Source: Mikania micrantha (Eukaryota; Streptophyta; Magnoliopsida; Asterales; Asteraceae). Taken from it: a stretch of DNA of 64,000 nucleotides. Positions 12,331 to 23,637 of this stretch are shown here, one piece after another; position 1 is the stretch's first letter; every line of letters begins with the position of its first letter. The translations under genes were made by a program, and so were the position numbers. The stretch spans positions 5,146,001 to 5,210,000 of the forward strand of contig CM018691.1 of assembly GCA_009363875.1 (NCBI GenBank), written 5' to 3'. Under the pieces are notes generated by a model. It had not been told where the DNA came from. It saw nothing but the letters and a program-made list of their open reading frames with translations, and searched no databases.

Positions 12331-13394
12331 GTTTTCAGAATTGGACATTAAATTACCAAAAAATAAGAACACAAAAACTTAACGAAACTACCAAGCAAAA
12401 AGTATAACTACCGAACTAGGGACCCTACACTAATAGTAATGTATGACCATTCAATTTCAATGAACGTAAAGAATTGACATGTATTTAAAACATGTGTCGC
12501 ATGACTATTTTTGGGATATCAAAAACCATAAACTAATTAATAGAAAACGAATTTTCCATAAATAAATAAATAACACAAGTTGATGTTAGATTTAGAAAGT
12601 CAAATTTGACTTAAAAATGTCAAAAATCGTGTTTAGAAAAATAACAAATTACCCACCCGGTTTGTCAACAGGGTTTGGGTCAATTACGTAACCAGTCAAA
12701 AGTATTCCTGTCCTCTTTTCATTCACGTCTAATTTCAAAGTCAATTAACACAATTCTAGAATCACTCTCCCTCCGTTACGGGTTGTCTTTTGGGTCGGCG
12801 GGTAAAGCCCGAGCATGTTTTGAACACAACATTCCTTAACCAGCAGCTTAACATGAACAACACTCATGTTTTATCCGAAACTTTAAAATTTTTATTTTGT
12901 TAAGTTGTATTATAAATTTATATATTTATTTTACCTGCTAAGACTCACTCATCTGATTCACTCTATCAAACAGCTCACCTCTCACTAAAGAACTGGGTCT
13001 GACCGAGCCCACTCTTTATAGATTGAAACCCATAACTTGAGAAAAATCCATAGTTCAACCAAGAACATTTTTTTTACATGAACAACTATTTGCATCACAT
13101 TTTTTCATATACACGTGTAAATATTACACTCTCCTCACTCCATCTCATTCTTATACAATACCGTTTACTTAATTCGAACTATTTTTTATTTTTAAAATCA
13201 AAAATGATTTTAAAATGATTTGTAATAATCCAAACTATCACTCGCTTTCTAATAATAATCCATGTAGATAATTAGACTAATAACACTTTTAATTTTCACT
13301 TTGTTGTTAAAACAATACTGGTAACATAATCAATTAAACATTATAAATTTACACAAGATTTTCATTCAGTTTTGCTTTCAATGATGATCATGTG

Positions 13395-13557
13395 CAGGGG
13401 AGAACCTTTGTTAGGACTAGGGGGCGACCGCTCCCCCTGTTTTTTCGTGTGGTAGTGTATATTTTCCGATACGTAGTGTAAAATTTTTTAAAATCTTTTA
13501 TTTCACCCCCCTGAAAAAAAAATTATTTCAGAATTTGTTAGTTAAGCTCCGCCACTG
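13395..13557. mobile_element. Small hAT-like MITE (CAG..CTG)
   Basis: 163 bases with ends CAGGGG and GGCGGAGC-type inverted end (CAGTGGCGGAGC on the minus strand), flanked by an exact ATCATGTG duplication (13387-13394 and 13558-13565). Confidence 0.82.
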
Positions 13558-13565
13558 ATCATGTG

Positions 13566-14370
13566 AACCACAAGCAAATTGAACGATAACAGGGTAAATT
13601 GATTGTAAATCTATGATATTATATCACTAAGATTATCATTAGTTATAGAAGTGAAAGTTTGAAGTGTCAATAATTAAATTGTCCTTATGAATTATTAATT
13701 TATAATAATAAATTTGTCATTTAGTTATGAAAGTAAACGTTAAGAAATATGAAAGTGACAATTAAAATGAAAAAGTATATATAGGTCTTTTCAATAAAAT
13801 TATTGACAAAACATACACAAGAAAGTTAAATATAATAATATTATATTTGACTCCATTTGTGTTTAATAAAGTTCTTAGGCGATGAAATTAATTGGAAGCT
13901 ATGAAAACTTTATATTTTGAAAATGGTTAAAATAATAAATTATAATTAATATTTCTAATAATTACATGCATTTTTTTTAATTAAATTATTGCTTTCAAGA
14001 TAACTATTCACATAAACTAACCCAAAAATATAATTCTTTTTCGAGAAATGAGAAATAAATAATTCAATCCATTTGTGAGTTTGGTATCTAATTATTTTCC
14101 TTTCATTAAAAAAAAGAGCTAATTATAGACGTTAATTTGCCTAAATCCAAACGAAAATGACGTACTCGCAGGCTATAGTTTCTTTTTAAACATTTACGAA
14201 GAACAATTTGATTATTAAATTTATTCTAAAATATTATATCAATAATAATATATAGACATCACCAACAACCAAAACGATAATTGTACATATACAAAAGACA
14301 AGTCAACTCACCCGTTGACCCCTTATAAAATAACATCTTTTTTCATCTTTGCATTGATATCACACAAGCG
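13566..14370. other. Gene-free AT-rich DNA at the 3' side of the CRK gene
   Basis: AT-rich, includes the probable 3' UTR of the CRK gene next to 14371. No further gene or bounded element seen. Confidence 0.5.
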
Positions 14371-17300
14371 TTATTGTTGTTGCCTTGTGTTAGAACTACG
14401 AATCGATAAACCATGCAAAAACTTGGTATATCCAAGAAAATTGAGCTTTCCGTCGCTGCTTCTGATCCAATCCTTCAGTATCGAGTGGCCCGACTCCCCC
14501 ACGTTCATCTCCTACATCAGTTTTTCATATTTAACTCGAAATCGCGAATATCAGAGAGTAACAGAGGTGGTAATTGTGTCGGGTTGGTTATAGAGTAACA
14601 CAATGCTTTATAACATTCTTGAATCCAATCACAAAAAGTGACCTTAATTAAGTACTTAAGTTATACATTATGAATGTGTGATGTCATAATTCATAAAAAA
14701 ATAACAAGTATGCATTATTCAACCCCGTTTTGACTCGTTTATCTTTAGTTCATTATTTTTTAGTTTTGACCCGTTTTGAGTTTATAGAAAGCCCAGATCG
14801 ACGTAGGAGTTGACCTCCTCTAGCTAGGTTATGATGTACAAACTAAAAAACCGGTTTAATAATCAAACCTGTGCTAATGCCTCAACCGAGATGATACGAT
14901 TTCCTTCAAGTTCAAAGTATTGAAAAGCTTTGTTTGCTATGTTTTCCCAGCCTTCAAGAGCCTCAAGTTGATGTGGGCTGATTGCAGCAGCTGAAAACTC
15001 TTCAAATGTCATTTGAGTGTAAGATAGGGGCTTCATCTACAATCATATAAATCAAATTGATGTTGTTATTGTGAGTCAAAATTTGAAAAGTCAAACATGT
15101 CATTATAAGTTTGACTCTCCCATTAAAACAAAGATAATTTGGTTTTACCTTATCCAAGATATCAAAGACCCTTGACTCTTTCATCGCAGCGGTTGAATGT
15201 TTCACAAGAGCCTGTAAGTTTATCATGTGTGTTGTAAAATGGTTGATCATGGTTATGTTATCAGTTATCACAAATGGGTCAAGATTTAAAATATGCTATA
15301 TATAGGGTTTGTACCCTGTGAAAACCCGATCTTAGAGATAAAACCCTTAAACCCTATCGAATCCATCCATTTAAAATCGAGTTTTCACATGATACAATCC
15401 ATATATATATATATATATATTAAAGAGAACGGCTTTAACGGGTATGAACTGTATTTTTCATGCATACAACTTCATAAATAGTTATATTCAAAATCTTGCA
15501 TTATGATTATAGTAATACATCTCATATAAGCATATTTAACAGACTAACTATTTATAAAAAAAATAACCTGTTTCAAAAAGAAAAGACAGTTCCGAGGGCC
15601 GAAACTCGTTTAAATTTGGTGTGTTTAAAGTCGATTTAAGCAAGTTGCATTGCATTATAGAGCATGAATTATCTAACCGTTCTGAAATTGTCCAAAGAAA
15701 CACACCCATCTTTTGGTTCCAAGAGATTAAACTGCGCGCTTAGGTATATTAGTTCATCCTCTGTCAAAGCTTTTGAGAGAGCCTGCAAAAAAAAAAAAAA
15801 AAACTGAATAACGATCAAGAATAAAACAAAAGGTAATGGTTTGAACCTCACAGTTAGAAGTGACAATATCTGCCCTTTATTTATATAAACAGGTCACTTT
15901 TGTATCGGAAGGGATCAAATGAGAACCCTTTCTTATGTAAAAAACATAAAATCAAACCTGAACCACTTATTTAATTAAGCATATTTTAATTAACGGTTGA
16001 GATTAAATATAATATTTTCATCTTATTACCACAAAAGTTAACAGGTAATCTCAACCACTTATTAAAATATGCTAAATTATGTAGTTTAGATTTGGTTTTT
16101 ACAAAAAGGAAGGGTTTTCGTTCGATACGTCTCCTATTTTGTACTAAACCTAAAAACGAGTCAAAAAAATCATGTTAAAAGTCTTTGAAAGTCTATTTTA
16201 GTGCATACAACCTCATATGTAGTTATTAATTATTTATAAAAAAAAAAAAGATGATAAAAGGGTGTTTGAGTGTCAACCCAACCTCAACCGGTCATGATAA
16301 AAAGATGACTTGTTGCAACCCAATAACCCATTTTGATCCGCTATCCGACCCATCCAAAACCATTCTTGCTACATGTGTCCTCAATATGCATATTTTACCT
16401 TGAGGGCAGCACGTCTTAAAGGCGTGGCTCGAACATATGATTTGACCAACTTGTAGACCAAGATGTCCAAAGGCACATCAAGGTTTTTGTCTCTTAGCCA
16501 TGGGTGAGCTGCAATTGAAATCCAACACATTGCAACTATTTGTAAGTCCTTACTAAATGAATCTTAACCAGAAGTGGCAAACGGGCCGGGTTGTGTGCCT
16601 TGGTCAACAAGATAAAACGGGTTAGGTTAGCCCATAACATCTTTTAACCCAAAAAGCTCTTTTATAGAAATTTAGTTTGTCAAGTGTAATTGCAAAAAAT
16701 TATATTATTTCAACAGAATTTTGTTTCCAATTAAATGATTTATAAGAAATTAGGAACCAAAAATGGCTTTTTGTATTGGAAACCAATGTACTTTGACTTT
16801 AGGTATTGTACTTTCTTTTATACATTTATGTCATTGAAAGATGGCTTTTGAACCCCAAACTAGACCAAAAAAAACCATCTTTTTAAATTTTAATACCTAA
16901 AAAATAGAAAACGAATAAGCATACAAAAAATGAAAGTACATTGTTATTTCATAATCCAATTAAAGATTAAAATTGAGTATTTTTTACCCATTTGGACCAT
17001 TTTAATTTTTACCTATTTTTTTTTTCTTTGGCCCGTTTTATAAATAACAAAAACCAAATTAGCACATTCATAAGTAGTGGTGTAAACGAATCAAGCCGGC
17101 TCATAAAATACTCGGGATCGGATCGGTAAAAAGCTCGAACGAGCCGAGCCTAAATGAGCCCGAGCTCGAGCTTTACATATCGAGCTCGAACCGGCTTGCG
17201 AGCCTAAACGAGCTTTGTAATTTTATAACTTTTATTTATAATATTAAGTGTATATTTATTAAATTAATTAATTTTATATATAAAATTATGATAAATATAT

Positions 17301-20172
17301 TTAAATCTTATATTTTATGTAAAATTTGGAAAGTAAAATTATAAATATATATTAAATTAGTAACTAAAGTAAATAAATTAAATAATTAAAATATAAACGA
17401 GCCGAGCTCAAGCCTAAAAATTTTCTAACGAGTCGAGATCGAGCCTTGAAAATAAAACTCTTAACAAGCCAAGCTCGAGCCCGAGCCCTATTTTGTCCAA
17501 ACAAGCCGAGCTCGAGCCTTAACGAGCTCAGAATCGGCTCAGCTCGTTTACACCCATGTTCATAAGTAAATATATCAAATGGCCACCTCTAATTTGTATC
17601 AGAAGTATATCTTACTCAAAGCTTGGGAAGCACTCATTCTTTTCCTATGATCCTTATTAAGGAGTCTTTTGACAAAATCTTTGGCTTCTGGAGATACTGA
17701 AGGCCAAGGTGACCCGTCAAGATTCGGGTCAGTTTTCACCACAGAACGAAAAATACCCGATTCAGTTCTAGCAAAAAAGGGTCGGCTTCCACATAATAAT
17801 ATATAAGTTATAACACCAATACTCCACATGTCAGCCTCCACATTATATGATCTGTGTAGTACTTCAGGTGCAACATAGTATGCACTGCCAACAATATCGT
17901 TTAGACGTTGATCTGCAGATAAACAAGAACCAAATCATTTTTACATCTAAAAATATTAACCTGATTATTCATGTATATATCATTTAAAAACGCTCGTATG
18001 AAACTTATGATCGCATTTTGGACTTGATACTTCAAGGTCAAATAGTTAAAACTGGTTAATCTGTTTCATACTTGCTGCAAGAAAACCGATTATTTAAGAT
18101 AAAACTTAAATGCTTGCACCTCACTCTCATTTATCTTTGTTAATAATACTGTTACAAAATAATATACAAGGATTTGGTCCGCAATTATTGGCAGAGGCCG
18201 TCTGGTGCTACATCATAGGCACATTGGGAGCAGACCTGTTCTAAAAAGTCGAGGTATCAGGGGTCAAGGTCGGCCAGTTTATGATAATTGATTGTAAATA
18301 ATTATGTATTTTGTAATCAGTTTTATATTTCTGTTTTTAAGAAGAAAAAAATCTAGAAAATTTTATATAATCATTTGATTCTGGTTATCCAATATAACAT
18401 GATCATTTCTAAAAGGCACATTCAAGCATCCCCTTTGAAGAAAAGATGACTTACCTGGTCTAACGAAATCAGACAAACCAAAATCTATAACCTTCATCAA
18501 AGAATCTTCATCTTTTGTACTGAAAAGAAAGTTCTGCTCAAAATGTGTTAATATGTTCATGGTTCATGTTAAAATGAAGCTAAAACTGTTGAAAAAAAAA
18601 ACAGTAAATAAAACGACCTCGGGCTTTAAATCACGATGCACAACTCCTTGAAGATGAGTAAATGAAGCTACATTCAGCATTTGAATAACAATGGACTTAG
18701 CATCGTTTTCGTAATATCTTCCACCCCTGCAACAAGAGTATTCTCTTATTTTGTTCTTGCCCTCTGAACAACTTGTGTACAAAAATAAATATTTATACAA
18801 TAATATGATTTTGGAGGTTATATAAACTGAATAAATTTCAACCAGTTCTAGACATTTCCTTTTTTAACTTGCACATTAATAAGTAAATGTGTCGTAATTG
18901 TTAAATTTAATTCGTATGTTAAAGCATACGCAAACTGGTAAGATGAAACTAACCTGGATAATATTCGATCAAGAAGCTCTCCTCCTTCACACAGTCTATC
19001 AAAAAATATATCATTAATTAGAAATTTAGAACCAACTCGCGACAATAAAATTGTAAAATATGTTTGTATATAAAGCCAAAAGTGATGAAGCATTTTGCAT
19101 ACTCCATAACCATGTACACATTTTGATCATCTTCAAATGCTTCATAGAATTGGACCATGTGTTGATGCTCAGACAAGCTTTTTAATAACTTCACTTCCCT
19201 ACGTACGTCTTCGATTGATATAGCCGTTGTCATCTGCCCAAAATATAACTCTATGTCAGCAACAAACACATGATGAATTTACTAAGAGATAGTAGTAAAT
19301 AACTGCAATTTACTGGATTGATGAGTGAATAAATAACACAAGTTATTGAAGATTCAAGATTTGCAGTAAACTGCAGTAAATCACAGAGGTTATGAAAGGT
19401 TATAGAAGGTAGGTAAGAATTCATAAATGTCCAAGAATTCATCAGGAAACTTGGAGTGAACAACTGCAAATAATCAAGATTTTAAAGGGCCAATTGCAAG
19501 AAATCATCAAGATCACATTTTTTCACTAAACTTATCCAAGAACTGAAGCATGTAAGTGCAAAAATTCAACAAAAATCTTGAATTTACAGTTAAAAAAAAT
19601 AAAAAATAAAAAACAAAAAATTCAGTGAATTTATTTAAGAACTGAAGTGGTTAAGACCAAAAATTAAAGGAATGTACCTTAGATTTGGGAACAATCTTGA
19701 CAGCAACAGACTGGTTTTTAAGTGCACCCTTTTTACACTTAGCTCGACAAGTATGCCCGAAATGCCCTCTACCAACCTCCTTCCCCAACTCATATTTTGA
19801 CCGGAAGTTCACCGGAAAACCAAAATTCTTATCCAACGGCGCTTCTCCGGCCTCCGGTATCGTCGCCGGTGTTCCTTTCTTCCTCCGTTTCCTTATTGCA
19901 GACATGATCGGTTTCGCCGGCGACGGAGGTGGAAAGGGCCATTTGAACATTCTCCTCGGTGTCCCCGCCGGCGACGGAGACGGAGACTGTCCGATTCCCT
20001 CCGGGTACCGGATCTGCCATGGACTTCCGGTGAAAGAAACCACCGGAGTGTCACTACCGACCGTACCACCGGGAGACGGTGGCTTCCGGTGGTGGGTCTT
20101 GCCGGCGTCCGTCGATTTGGGTTTGCCGTCGTCTTTCACGGCGCCGGCGCCTTTGCTGCAGCAATGCCCCAT
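14371..20172 (-). CDS. CRK4-like: CDPK-related protein kinase (CRK4-like), 11 exons, 579 aa
   Basis: Ser/Thr kinase of the CRK branch of the CDPK family, expected at membranes in signalling. Exons (descending): 20172-19678, 19233-19103, 18995-18954, 18726-18618, 18533-18455, 17912-17616, 16508-16399, 15782-15678, 15211-15149, 15036-14869, 14511-14371; all borders GT/AG and phases close. The start at 20172 rather than the in-frame ATG at 20181 gives MGHCCSKG, a myristoylation signal (Gly2) with Cys4/Cys5 for palmitoylation. A Pro/Ser-rich variable region with PFPPPSPAKP follows. Kinase domain from about residue 126: glycine loop GRGHFG, Lys159 (VAVK), HRDLKPEN (Asp255), DFG (Asp276), YYVAPE. 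The C-terminal part carries the CRK-type degenerate EF-hand region, ending DWIRSSDGKLNFLGYTKF. Family knowledge: CRKs generally do not bind calcium like true CDPKs. Resemblance to Arabidopsis CRK4 is from memory. Introns carry a hAT-like MITE (17075-17558) and a second MITE (15902-16129). Confidence 0.95.
15902..16129. mobile_element. MITE in CRK intron 7
   Basis: Begins GTATCGGAAGGGATCAAATG and ends AAGGGTTTTCGTTCGATAC, imperfect terminal inverted repeats; the GGGATCAAATGAGAACCC head resembles element G at 7421. Internal arms (AACCACTTATTTAATTAAGC against GTTGAGAT-type segments) are partly inverted. Confidence 0.6.
17075..17558. mobile_element. hAT-like MITE in CRK intron 6
   Basis: 484 bases from TAGTGGTGTAAACGA to TCGTTTACACCCATG, flanked by an exact TTCATAAG duplication (17067-17074 and 17559-17566). 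The ends are rich in GAGCTCGAGC-like palindromes; the middle is AT-rich. Lies wholly in the intron between exons 6 and 7. Confidence 0.88.
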
Positions 20173-20254
20173 CACCGACAACGATTACTTCTCCGGCGAA
20201 AGATTCTTTCAAAAAATCAAATCTTTACAATGGTGAACATAGTACATTACGAAG

Positions 20255-20261
20255 ATTTATA
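20255..20261 (-). promoter_or_regulatory. Possible TATA box of the CRK gene
   Basis: On the minus strand the sequence reads TATAAAT about 85 bases upstream of the chosen start codon. The position fits a core promoter with a short 5' leader, but AT-rich DNA gives many chance matches, so this is a weak call. Confidence 0.3.
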
Positions 20262-20666
20262 CTATTTTATGTAGATGATTTCAATGGAAATGGAGAAATA
20301 TTCAAATGAAGAACCGATTTTTATCTTTTTTTACTGTTTTTGGATGTGAATTGTATCGTCAACAGTAACATTTAATTTCTGAAGCTGTTAGTTAACATTT
20401 ATACCATCATTAAACAAGTATCTATCTACCCAAAGATGAAGAATTTAATGATCGTCGGAATCTTCATCTCATTGATCATATGATGATTAACTGTAAAATT
20501 AAGGATCATCTTCTTCCGAATGCACACCACCTTTCACAGGTGTACGTGCACTAAATGGATACTGTCATGATTCAACTTTTAAATAAAGGGTTAGTTAAGT
20601 TTTAACTTTTCAGTTAAACGGATACTTAAGACATATAAACGGACGTGTTGCAATGTTAAACGGACG

Positions 20667-20972
20667 TTTGTTCCCATTTTAAGAAGTGCGTTTGCAAACT
20701 GTTCGAAAAGTTGGTTTGTTCAGAAAAAACTCGGATTCAAGTTGGCATGGTTGTAAATAAATCGAGCAAGCAAAGCTTGTTTTTTAAACTAATCAAGTCT
20801 GAATTAATGTAAGCTCGTTTTTGTTCCCATTTTAAGGAGCGTGCGTTTGCAAACGTTCGAAAAGTTGGTTTGTTCAGAAAAAGTTCGGATTCAAGTTGGC
20901 ATGTCTGTAAATAAATCGAGCAAGCAATTGTTTTTTATACTAGTCAAGTCTAAGTTAATGTAAGCTCGCTTA
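20667..20972. repeat. Two 153-bp tandem units upstream of the CRK gene
   Basis: Units starting TTTGTTCCCATTTTAAG recur with a 153-base period and share AAAAGTTGGTTTGTTCAGAA and AAATAAATCGAGCAAGCAA; a few mismatches. About 500 bases upstream of the CRK start. Confidence 0.8.
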
Positions 20973-21844
20973 TTAGCTTGCTCATTAATTTGCATGTTGA
21001 CATAAGAGTGCAAATTACAATTTATATAAGTTATAATTCAAATTTAACAAACTATTTGATTATAAATTTCACTAAACAGGTATTTAAATAGACCATATTC
21101 AACATTGACGTAAGCTCGTCAAATTATATACCTAAAAGCTAACTTGAAAAATACCCAATAATAACAAGCAAGAAAGACATATGATAACGAGAAGAAAGAT
21201 ATAATAACCTGAAAACGTAAATCATATAACCTAAAATCTAAACACTAAAACCTAAAATTATAGAGTCAGACAAACCGATGTAAACGTCAGATAAGTTAAA
21301 TCAAATTCGTTTGAGTAGCAAAAAATCATTTTTCCCATGAACACTCTTTTTACAAGAGCTCAAAAAGTGTGTGTGTAAAAATAATAAAATCAATTTTTTT
21401 TTTAAATGAACAAGTGGTCGTGCATGTCGGTTGTTTGTAAAGAGCAGAGATAGTGTAAAGTGTGTAATGGTATTGTGCAAGTGATGTGTGCTTAGAATTC
21501 CTTTGATTTAATTTGATAATAACTCGTATATAAACCCACTTAAAAGTATTTGTAGGGTGCTCACCGACTTATCACGTGTCAACAGTTCATTTGTTTGGTT
21601 TTATTACTTTTTCTTTTTATAATTATTTTTTATTTATTTTGCTTTTTATGAAATTACTTACTAATAAATATATTTATTTAAGATAAAAGTACCAAATGTG
21701 CTTAGAGGGATGTAGGATTGAATTATGATCCACCTATCTCAATGTTAATTTTTTTGTGGGTTGGAAAAGAACCTTGTCACGTGTTATTAGTTTATTCGTC
21801 AGTTTCTTTCTACAAAATTACTTTTTAGTTAAATATATTTATTT

Positions 21845-22095
21845 AACTGTCAGGGCTTGTGTTCAAATCTTGTTGGATGCAATTTAATGAATATCCAAGT
21901 AAATGAATGAATCAGGGCTTTAATCTCGGGTTCGAACCTAATGGGGGGGCGAGGGTTTACGGATTCCATCATGTTCCTGCGCATCTGGGGCACATGTGTC
22001 TCAAGATCGTAGATTAAGGAATCGATCTTAGCTATCAATCGCCATGATAACTGAAAGTAGCACGACGAGACAGTTTGACTGCCGTTCAAACAAAA
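21845..22095 (+). mobile_element. tRNA-like SINE with 18-bp target duplication
   Basis: 251 bases flanked by an exact 18-bp repeat AGTTAAATATATTTATTT (21827-21844 and 22096-22113). The head has a B-box-like GTGTTCAAATC, and the body includes GGGTTCGAACC and GGGCGAGGGTTTACGGATTC, related to the SINE-like copy near 50980. Ends in a short A-rich tail. Confidence 0.85.
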
Positions 22096-22113
22096 AGTTA
22101 AATATATTTATTT

Positions 22114-23637
22114 TAGATAAAAACACAAAATGGGCTAGAACAGTTGCTCGTCGGGTGAATAGTGGAGGGATAAAGGGTTTGAATCTTGCGGCCTAACTTT
22201 AAATTTTAATTTTTTTGCGAGTTAGAAAAATTACAAAACTCACGTATTAGCTTTATAATATTACTTTTATCCTCATTAAGTTTATGAATTTAGATTTTAT
22301 CCTTGTATGTTATATAGTATGGTTCTTCTCAATAATTTACGTTCATTTGTGTAACGGTATCGTGATGAATGAAGCTGAAAACGGTTGAAAATTATCGGTA
22401 CCCTTATATAATTGATTTTATCTATGTTTTGGCCTACAAAACCAAGTCGTCAAAAATTCATATATTTTTTTATATATTTAACCACGTTAATATTATCAAA
22501 ACAATGTGTGTAATAAGGTTCGTAAATATATCGCATTGCTCGATGTCACTTTTTTACTTATCTTGTATTTTTTTAAAAATATTTATGTGTTTCTAGTTCT
22601 TATATTGCAACGTATGATCATAATAATATTTGCTAACCACGTTTTAATCTCCTATCCATAACAACTTCATTTGTATTTTTGAATCATAACACCACACCAC
22701 AACGTGATAATTGTAATAATATTGCTCCTTCGCGGTGTAAAGCATAAACACAAGGCCAAATATAGGTCGCTGTGTAAAACTTATTATTTTATTTTTAAGG
22801 TTGTTTTATTAAAATATAAAGATAAAATTGATTAAAAAGAAATTTCATATGTTCTTTTATCAGACTATTGTATGAGAGTTGGGTTCATCGTCTTAATTTT
22901 GTTGTGTTTCTAACTTTCTATGAAACATGCATAGCTTTCATTCTAAAGTTTATATGTTGATATTTATCAATAAAAAACACCCATAACGTCTTCTGTTTTT
23001 TCTATTTGTTTTTATAATTTTTATTATATAATAATATACAAGTGTAAACAAAAAGAATCGAACGTTGCATTAGTATGAGTAGAAATGTAGAATATTAATT
23101 GGAACAGGCCCACCGTTTGTTTGACATCAGACAAAATAAATAAATAAATAAATAAATAACGGGTAAAAATAATTTAAATATTAGGAATTCAAATCATAAT
23201 AACACTTACAAACTTATTTATTTTATTAATTTCTTTAACAACAATAAACAACCAGCAAAGAATTAACTTTTAATCACTATAAAGTAAAGGAATCACACAT
23301 TTTAGGTGTTGAATCAAGTTTCAACATCAGGAAGTCGTTATTTGTGGGCAATAAATATTACACTACACATACACAAATAAATGCCAATTGGATCAAACAC
23401 ATTACACAGTTCAAATAAGTAGAAATGGACATATATTATAAGTGGTAACAAGCAGGTTATTACAGCCTAATGTGAAACCAATAAGAGCCAAAAACAAGAC
23501 CATAAGTCCCACACTAATCACAAATCACAATTACAATTCCCACAAAGTTGCATAATAACTAACCATAATGAATCAAAATATCAAATTACTATATCTATAA
23601 CTATATTTTTTGATAAGACAACAAAGCGTGTAAAAGC
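22114..23637. other. Gene-free DNA between CRK upstream region and ADCS 3' end
   Basis: AT-rich; a 5-unit AAAT run at 23140 is the only clear repeat. The part next to 23637 probably includes the ADCS 3' UTR. No further gene seen. Confidence 0.5.

Noticed and set aside
14315..14598. Two plus-strand open frames
   Set aside because: Antisense to the last CRK exon, whose protein (KDWIRSSDGKLNFLGYTKF) clearly matches the family.
20181..20181. Upstream in-frame ATG of the CRK gene
   Set aside because: It would bury the MGHCC myristoylation signal three residues inside the protein; the ATG at 20172 fits the family.
19685..20236. 183-aa open frame on the plus strand
   Set aside because: It is the antisense shadow of the first CRK exon, which is GC-rich; the minus strand encodes the recognisable kinase start.
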